Assembly (NCBI GenBank): GCA_949290725.1
Contig: CASEST010000025.1
Location: forward strand, 1 to 18,387
Direction of reading: 5' to 3'
DNA length: 18,387 bases
Origin: an uncultured bacterium
GTDB taxonomy: Bacteria; Bacillota_I; Bacilli_A; RFN20; CAG-826
A program made the translations under genes and the position numbers. Under the pieces are notes generated by a model. The model made no database searches. It saw only the letters and a program-made list of their open reading frames with translations, and had not been told where the DNA came from. Every line of letters starts with the position of its first letter. Position 1 is the first letter of the stretch. Below, piece after piece: positions 13,878-18,387 of the stretch.

Positions 13878-14471
13878 TTAATCCTTACTTTTTTTCAATA
13901 AATTCATAATTACATTACTCGAAGGTAATTGAGCTTTTCCATTGCTATAAATAGCTGCCATGGTTATTGAGTTTAATAAGTAGAAATAACAAATTAAATA
14001 CTCTTTGATGTTTCCTTGCTCAAAATCTCCTTTTTCTTGTGCGATTAAGAAGTTTTTTTCTAATAATTTATAAATTGGCGTAATGTCAAACTCATTTAAA
14101 TTTTTTGGATTTGACTTGATAGATAAATGAAGACATATGTAATAAACATAATCTCCGCCAATACTTAAACAACTTAGTATAAAGTCGGTTAGATTTTGAA
14201 AAAATTCTTCACCTTCTAATGTTTTGACGGATGAAAAGTCAAAAATTGAATTAAATTTTTCTCTACTTAACTTTATTAATATATCTAAGATGTCGCTTTT
14301 TTTGGTGTAATAATGATAAATCAACCCATGGGATATTTTGCTCTTTTTAGCAATTTCATCCATTGTTACATTATCATAACCTTCTAAACAAAAAAGTTTT
14401 AAAGCTGTTGTTAGTATTTGTTTTCGTCTTTTGTCTTTGACTAACTCATTTGCTTCTGGTGTACGTGGCAT
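13878..14471 (-). CDS. TetR/AcrR-family transcriptional regulator
   Basis: Repressor-type DNA-binding protein of 197 residues, typical for the family. Seen: N-terminal helix-turn-helix domain, about residues 14-65, with the hallmark pattern RRKQILTTALKLF, then VTMDEIAKKSKISHGLIYHYY and KSDIL. The C-terminal two-thirds is a helical ligand-binding/dimerisation domain with no recognisable ligand signature. It is the first gene of the operon with the two exporter subunits, so autoregulation in response to an exporter substrate is the likely logic (inference). Its ATG has AGGAGG (14478-14483) 6 nt upstream, and a consensus promoter with an inverted repeat over the -35 box precedes it. Confidence 0.92.
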   Translation of the reverse strand: MPRTPEANELVKDKRRKQILTTALKLFCLEGYDNVTMDEIAKKSKISHGLIYHYYTKKSDILDILIKLSREKFNSIFDFSSVKTLEGEEFFQNLTDFILSCLSIGGDYVYYICLHLSIKSNPKNLNEFDITPIYKLLEKNFLIAQEKGDFEQGNIKEYLICYFYLLNSITMAAIYSNGKAQLPSSNVIMNLLKKSKD

Positions 14472-14493
14472 ATTTTACCTCCTAATGGTGTTG

Positions 14494-14522
14494 ATTATAG
14501 TTTCTAATGACATTTTAGTCAA
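14494..14522 (-). promoter_or_regulatory. Consensus sigma-A promoter of the TetR-ABC exporter operon
   Basis: On the minus strand TTGACT (14517-14522), a 17-nt spacer, and TATAAT (14494-14499): the best promoter in the window. The predicted start near 14487 leaves a short leader of about 16 nt that carries AGGAGG. Confidence 0.8.
14508..14521. promoter_or_regulatory. Candidate TetR operator overlapping the -35 box
   Basis: TGACATTTTAGTCA, an inverted repeat of TGAC and GTCA around 6 bp, lying over the -35 hexamer and the adjoining spacer of the exporter operon promoter. TetR-family repressors commonly bind such sites in their own promoter. Half-sites are only 4 bp, so chance is not excluded. 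Confidence 0.4.
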
Positions 14523-14557
14523 TAAAAATTAATTGGAAATGCTTATCAATAAAATTA

Positions 14558-14571
14558 TTTTCACGTGAAAA
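14558..14571. other. parS-like palindrome 2 (candidate ParB-binding site)
   Basis: TTTTCACGTGAAAA, identical over 14 bp to the copy at 5253-5266; here the symmetry extends to 16 bp (ATTTTCACGTGAAAAT). It lies in the divergent gap between the TetR gene and pth, outside the exporter promoter. It shares the 12-bp core of the parS consensus. Confidence 0.55.
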
Positions 14572-14677
14572 TAAAATATTACTGGATTTCGCCTATAATT
14601 TAACTAATAAATTACTAGTTCAAAAAATATAATTATTCCTCTTTATTTTAGGTAAAATTGAGTTTAAGATTAAGATT

Positions 14678-15232
14678 ATGAAATTAATAGTTGGATTAGG
14701 GAATTATGGTAAAGAATACGAACACACACGTCATAATATGGGTTTTGATGTAGTAGATAAATTTGCAGAAAGTTTAGGAGAAGATATTGATAAAAAAGGT
14801 TTTCATTCGCTATATACTAAAGTTAAATATTTTGATGAAGTAATTTATCTATTAAAACCATTAACTTATATGAATAATAGCGGAATTGCCGTTAAAGAAA
14901 TAATGGATTATTTTGATATAAGTTTAGAAGATATAATAGTGATTTATGATGATATGGATATAAAAATCGGGCATATAAAAATGAAATTTGATGGTAGTAG
15001 CGGTGGACATAATGGAATTAAATCAATTATTTCTTATCTTGGCAGTCAAAATTTTAAAAGAATAAGAATTGGTATCGGCCAACCAACATATAATAATATT
15101 GATTTTGTTTTATCTAAACCTAGTAAAGAGGAACAAGAATCGATCAATGAAGCTCAGAAAATGGCTGTTGATGCTTTAAAAATAGCGATAAAAGAAAGTT
15201 TTAACAAAGCTATGACTATTTATAATCGATAG
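14678..15232 (+). CDS. pth: Peptidyl-tRNA hydrolase
   Basis: Cleaves peptidyl-tRNAs released by stalled or aborted ribosomes, recycling tRNA in the cytoplasm. The protein has 184 residues, normal for Pth. Seen: KLIVGLGNYGKEYEHTRHN with Asn9 and catalytic His19, PLTYMNNSG (61-69), VIYDDMD with the conserved Asp (91-92), and GGHNGIKS (109-116). The order pth-mfd is conserved in Bacilli. No Shine-Dalgarno sequence lies before the ATG; the best -10-like word, TAAGAT at 14665-14670, ends 7 nt before it, so pth may be leaderless like other first genes here, though this box is weaker. The stop is TAG, and the downstream ribosome binding site of mfd starts inside that stop codon. Confidence 0.96.
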   Translation: MKLIVGLGNYGKEYEHTRHNMGFDVVDKFAESLGEDIDKKGFHSLYTKVKYFDEVIYLLKPLTYMNNSGIAVKEIMDYFDISLEDIIVIYDDMDIKIGHIKMKFDGSSGGHNGIKSIISYLGSQNFKRIRIGIGQPTYNNIDFVLSKPSKEEQESINEAQKMAVDALKIAIKESFNKAMTIYNR

Positions 15233-15237
15233 GAGGT
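15231..15237 (+). promoter_or_regulatory. Ribosome binding site of mfd that decides its AUA start
   Basis: AGGAGGT overlapping the pth stop codon, a 7-nt full match to the anti-Shine-Dalgarno. The only in-frame codon at normal spacing is ATA at 15244, 6 nt downstream. No ATG, GTG or TTG exists nearby in the mfd frame. Confidence 0.85.
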
Positions 15238-15243
15238 ATTTTT

Positions 15244-18200
15244 ATAAGGTATTTAAAAGACATTCTTAATTATTTCTCCTCCTCTTCTGATACTAAAGAG
15301 GATTTTTTTGGCGTAGATGAAATAATTGGTGGCTCTTTATTAGCCTATAAAAAATTCAATGATAATAATAACAATTTAGTTATATTAGTATCCTCCACAT
15401 ATAAAGCCAATCAACTTTATTCAACTTTAGCAAGTTTAGTTGATAAGAAAGACATAATTCTATTTTTAGAAAATGAAATGATTAGAGTTGAATATATTTC
15501 TGAATCCAAGGAAATATTAGCTAATCGCGTTTATGCTTTAAATGAACTCATTAATGCTAAACATAAGATTTTTATTTTTACACCAGCTTCTTTTTATAGG
15601 TATTATCCAACGAAAGAAGAGTTTATAAATGCTTCTTTGAATTTAAAAGTTAATGAAAGATATAATTTTGAAGATTTAATTAAAAAAATAACTGAGATAG
15701 GCTATTATCGCGTCTCTAAAATAGATCAATCTCTCCAGTTTGCTTCTAGAGGAGATATTATTGATGTATTTTCGATCAATTATGATAATCCAATAAGAAT
15801 AGAATTTTTTGATGATTTGATTGAATCAATTCGCTTTTTTGATATTGAGTCTCAATCATCAATTAATAATTTAAGTGAAATAAATATTCTTCCGGCGACT
15901 ACTTTAATTTTTAATGAATCGGAAAAAGAAAAAATATCAAACAAATTAAAATTTCAAAAAGAAAAAGACATATCTTTAATTCGTGATGACTTAAAAGATA
16001 TTTTTCTATCTCAAATCGATGAAGATATATCAGATTTATTGGATAATAATCACTCTTCAAGATTATATAAATATTATGGATATTTAAAAAATAATCACCC
16101 ATCAATTTTAACTTATTTAGATAATTTTGAAGAAATAATTTTAGAAAAAGAAGAATTTTTAGAGAATAAAAATAAATTATATTTAGAATCTCATGACTTA
16201 CTTTTGGATTTATTTGATAGTGGAAAGTCTATATCGCATCTAGAATATTTTAATAATGAAGTTTCTTTTATTGATAAAAGAAGCGAAAAAATAAGTTTTA
16301 TTTCCTCTTTTGATTTGAATGAACCTTCTAAAATAAAAAAAATAAAGTTATCTTCACCTTCTATTGAAGCTAAAAGAGGTGTTATTTATCAAAAGATTAT
16401 TGATTTTTATCTTACTAATTTTAAGCAGATTTTATTTATTTTAAAAAACAAGGATGAATTAAATAATGTAATGCGATATTTAAATTTTTTAAAAACTAAA
16501 TTTAAGATTTTAAAAAATTTAAATGAAGAACTAGACGAAAATATTTCTTTAATAATATCAGATTTCTCTTTATCAATCGAAGATAAGGAAAATAGCTTCG
16601 TTGTTATTACTTCAAAGATTTTGTTTAATACAAAACATGCTCTTTTAGCCTATTCTTCTAAATTTAAAGAAGGAACTATTTTAGGTAGTTATGAAGAGTT
16701 AAATCAAGGTGATTATGTTGTTCATGAAACCTATGGTATTGGCCAATATGTTGGAATTAAAACAATGGAATTACAAGATAAAAAAGAGGATTATCTTGAA
16801 ATAAAGTTTGCTCAAAACGATTCTCTTTTTGTTCCGCTTTATTCTTTTAATCTTATTAGAAAATATGCAGGGCAAGAAGGCAAAACGCCTAAATTATCAT
16901 CTTTACATAGTGAACAACGGAAGAAGACCAAAAAGAAAATTAAAGATAAGGTTAATGATTTAGCTGATAAATTATTAATTTTATATAAAAATAGAGCACT
17001 TGTTCCTGGTATAAGTTTCCAAAAAGATGATGAAATTCAAGAAGCTTTTGAAAAAGAATTCAAACACGAATTAACATTAGATCAAATAAAAAGTTTAAAT
17101 GAAATCAAAAGTGATATGGAAAAAGCGCAACCGATGGATCGTTTATTATGCGGAGATGTTGGTTTTGGTAAGACTGAAATCGCTTTTCGTGCTGCTTTTA
17201 AAGCTATTTTAAGCGGTAAACAGGTTTTAATGTTAGCTCCTACAACTCTTTTAGCAAGACAACATTATGAGGTCGCTTTAAATAGATTTGCAAAATTCGA
17301 TGTTGACATTAAACTTTTAACAAGAAATCAAACTTATAAAGAGGTTAATGATATTTTAAAAGATTTAAAAAGCGGTAAGATTCATTTTTTAATTGGCACA
17401 CATAAAGCTTTATCAAAAAAGGTTGAATTTAATGATTTAGGCTTATTAATTATTGATGAAGAGCAGCGCTTTGGGGTCGAACAAAAAGAAAAAATAAAAA
17501 TAAATAAAGAAAATATAGATGTTTTAACTCTTTCAGCTACTCCAATTCCTCGTACGCTTCAATCTTCATTAATCGGATTGAAAAGTGTTTCTACAATTGA
17601 AACTCCACCAAAAGAAAGATTGCCAATTCAACTTTATGTAATTCAAAAAGATGAAAAAGTAATTAAGGAGATTATTGAAAGAGAATTAGCACGTAATGGT
17701 CAAATTTATTTTGTTCATAATAATATTTTCGATATCTATGAATTAGCTCATCGTTTAACAAATTTGATTCCAGAGTTAAAAATTGGAGTCGTTCACGGAA
17801 AGATGGACAAAAACGAAGTAAGAGAAGTAATGGACCAATTTTATCTAAATGATATTGATTTATTATTAGCCACATCAATTATTGAAAATGGAATTGATGT
17901 TAGAAACGCAAACTTAATTTTAGTAGATGAAGCTGATAAATTTGGTTTATCGCAACTTTATCAAATCAAAGGACGTGTCGGCCGTGGAGACCGTATGGCT
18001 TATTGTTATCTTTTAATTAATAAAAATAAAAAACTAAATGATGATAGTAAAAAAAGATTAAAAGCTATTCAAGATTTTACTGAATTAGGAAGTGGCTATA
18101 AAATTGCTCAAAGAGACTTACTCATTCGTGGAGCCGGGGAAATATTAGGGAGCGAGCAAGCTGGATTTATTGATGATGTAGGAATCGATTTATATTTAAA

Positions 18201-18387
18201 ATTATTAAATGAAGCTCTAGAAGAAAAAAGAAGCGGTGTAATTAGAAAAGAAGCAGAAGAAAAAAATAACCCAACAGTTGTAAAAAATGCATTTATCCCT
18301 TCAAATTTTGCTAATGATGGAGAAAAAATTGAGCTTTATCAAAAGATTTCTGAAGCTAAATCGTTTGATGGATTAAAAAACCTAGAA
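15244..18387 (+). CDS. mfd: Transcription-repair coupling factor Mfd, 3' end missing, apparent AUA start
   Basis: DNA translocase that removes RNA polymerase stalled at lesions and recruits UvrA. 1048 residues are present; full proteins have about 1150-1180, so roughly the last 100-130 (the end of the autoinhibitory C-terminal domain) are off the window. Seen: UvrB-like N-terminal UvrA-binding region (IIGGSLLAY, FTPASFYRYYP, SRGDIIDVFS); RNA polymerase-interaction domain beginning GDYVVHETYGIG (about 489-545); RecG-like motor with Walker A GDVGFGKTE (637-645, K643), DEEQ (738-741), TLSATPIPRT, ENGIDV and the QLYQIKGRVGRG translocation motif. The frame is open from just after a TAA at 15223-15225, and its first in-frame ATG is at 15478, which would delete conserved N-terminal sequence. 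The start is therefore most likely ATA 15244, set by AGGAGGT. Confidence 0.93.
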   Translation, partial: MRYLKDILNYFSSSSDTKEDFFGVDEIIGGSLLAYKKFNDNNNNLVILVSSTYKANQLYSTLASLVDKKDIILFLENEMIRVEYISESKEILANRVYALNELINAKHKIFIFTPASFYRYYPTKEEFINASLNLKVNERYNFEDLIKKITEIGYYRVSKIDQSLQFASRGDIIDVFSINYDNPIRIEFFDDLIESIRFFDIESQSSINNLSEINILPATTLIFNESEKEKISNKLKFQKEKDISLIRDDLKDIFLSQIDEDISDLLDNNHSSRLYKYYGYLKNNHPSILTYLDNFEEIILEKEEFLENKNKLYLESHDLLLDLFDSGKSISHLEYFNNEVSFIDKRSEKISFISSFDLNEPSKIKKIKLSSPSIEAKRGVIYQKIIDFYLTNFKQILFILKNKDELNNVMRYLNFLKTKFKILKNLNEELDENISLIISDFSLSIEDKENSFVVITSKILFNTKHALLAYSSKFKEGTILGSYEELNQGDYVVHETYGIGQYVGIKTMELQDKKEDYLEIKFAQNDSLFVPLYSFNLIRKYAGQEGKTPKLSSLHSEQRKKTKKKIKDKVNDLADKLLILYKNRALVPGISFQKDDEIQEAFEKEFKHELTLDQIKSLNEIKSDMEKAQPMDRLLCGDVGFGKTEIAFRAAFKAILSGKQVLMLAPTTLLARQHYEVALNRFAKFDVDIKLLTRNQTYKEVNDILKDLKSGKIHFLIGTHKALSKKVEFNDLGLLIIDEEQRFGVEQKEKIKINKENIDVLTLSATPIPRTLQSSLIGLKSVSTIETPPKERLPIQLYVIQKDEKVIKEIIERELARNGQIYFVHNNIFDIYELAHRLTNLIPELKIGVVHGKMDKNEVREVMDQFYLNDIDLLLATSIIENGIDVRNANLILVDEADKFGLSQLYQIKGRVGRGDRMAYCYLLINKNKKLNDDSKKRLKAIQDFTELGSGYKIAQRDLLIRGAGEILGSEQAGFIDDVGIDLYLKLLNEALEEKRSGVIRKEAEEKNNPTVVKNAFIPSNFANDGEKIELYQKISEAKSFDGLKNLE

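Noticed and set aside
15911..16105. 64-codon minus-strand frame with a hydrophobic tail
   Set aside because: Antisense to mfd in an AT-rich stretch; the Ile/Leu/Phe richness comes from complementing Asn/Lys/Glu codons.
17672..17878. 68-codon minus-strand frame inside the mfd motor domain
   Set aside because: Antisense to conserved mfd motifs, with no start signal or recognisable domain.
1..18387. CRISPR array, transposon, prophage or tRNA/rRNA gene
   Set aside because: No regularly spaced repeats, transposase or integrase motifs, terminal inverted repeats, or tRNA/rRNA-like conserved segments were visible on either strand.

Overview
This is an AT-rich (by eye about 30% G+C) bacterial chromosome segment of ordinary, tightly packed housekeeping genes with a short accessory stretch in the middle. 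The gene families (KhpB/Jag, MnmE, TatD, RNase M5, KsgA, IspE, PPDK, a heterodimeric ABC exporter, Pth, Mfd), the AGGAGG ribosome binding sites and the low G+C point to the Firmicutes/Bacilli side of the tree, possibly a Mollicutes-related or Erysipelotrichia-like lineage. Tryptophan is encoded by TGG, I saw no in-frame TGA in any gene, and IspE (MEP pathway) is present. This argues for the standard bacterial code and against a classical Mycoplasma. The exact taxon cannot be fixed from this window.

Layout. (1) 1-528: 3' part of khpB/jag, closed by a terminator. (2) 556-4029: mnmE-tatD-rnmV-rsmA(ksgA), one + strand operon with a 1-nt gap and then 11- and 17-nt overlaps; three of its four products act on stable RNA (tRNA wobble modification, 5S rRNA maturation, 16S rRNA dimethylation). 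(3) 4030-4381: a 352-nt gap without a gene, holding palindromes and a strong terminator. (4) ispE on +, then a convergent double terminator, then ppdK on -. (5) A divergent ppdK / FGGY sugar kinase pair. (6) A minus-strand operon, TetR regulator followed by two half-transporters of an asymmetric ABC multidrug-type exporter. (7) pth and mfd on +, with mfd running off the right edge.

Context. In Bacillus-type genomes jag-mnmE lies on one side of oriC, and tatD-rnmV-ksgA-ispE and pth-mfd on the other. Here these origin-proximal blocks are joined, with ppdK, the sugar kinase and the exporter operon between ispE and pth. Two perfect TTTTCACGTGAAAA palindromes, 9.3 kb apart and both intergenic, share the 12-bp core of the ParB-binding site parS, which fits an origin-proximal location.

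The most unusual signals are small: an apparent AUA start codon for mfd with an ideal ribosome binding site; a recurring arrangement in which a TATAAT box ends 6-9 nt before an ATG with no ribosome binding site, suggesting leaderless mRNAs for mnmE, ispE, the sugar kinase and perhaps pth; and the parS-like pair. I did not find a novel multi-gene system.
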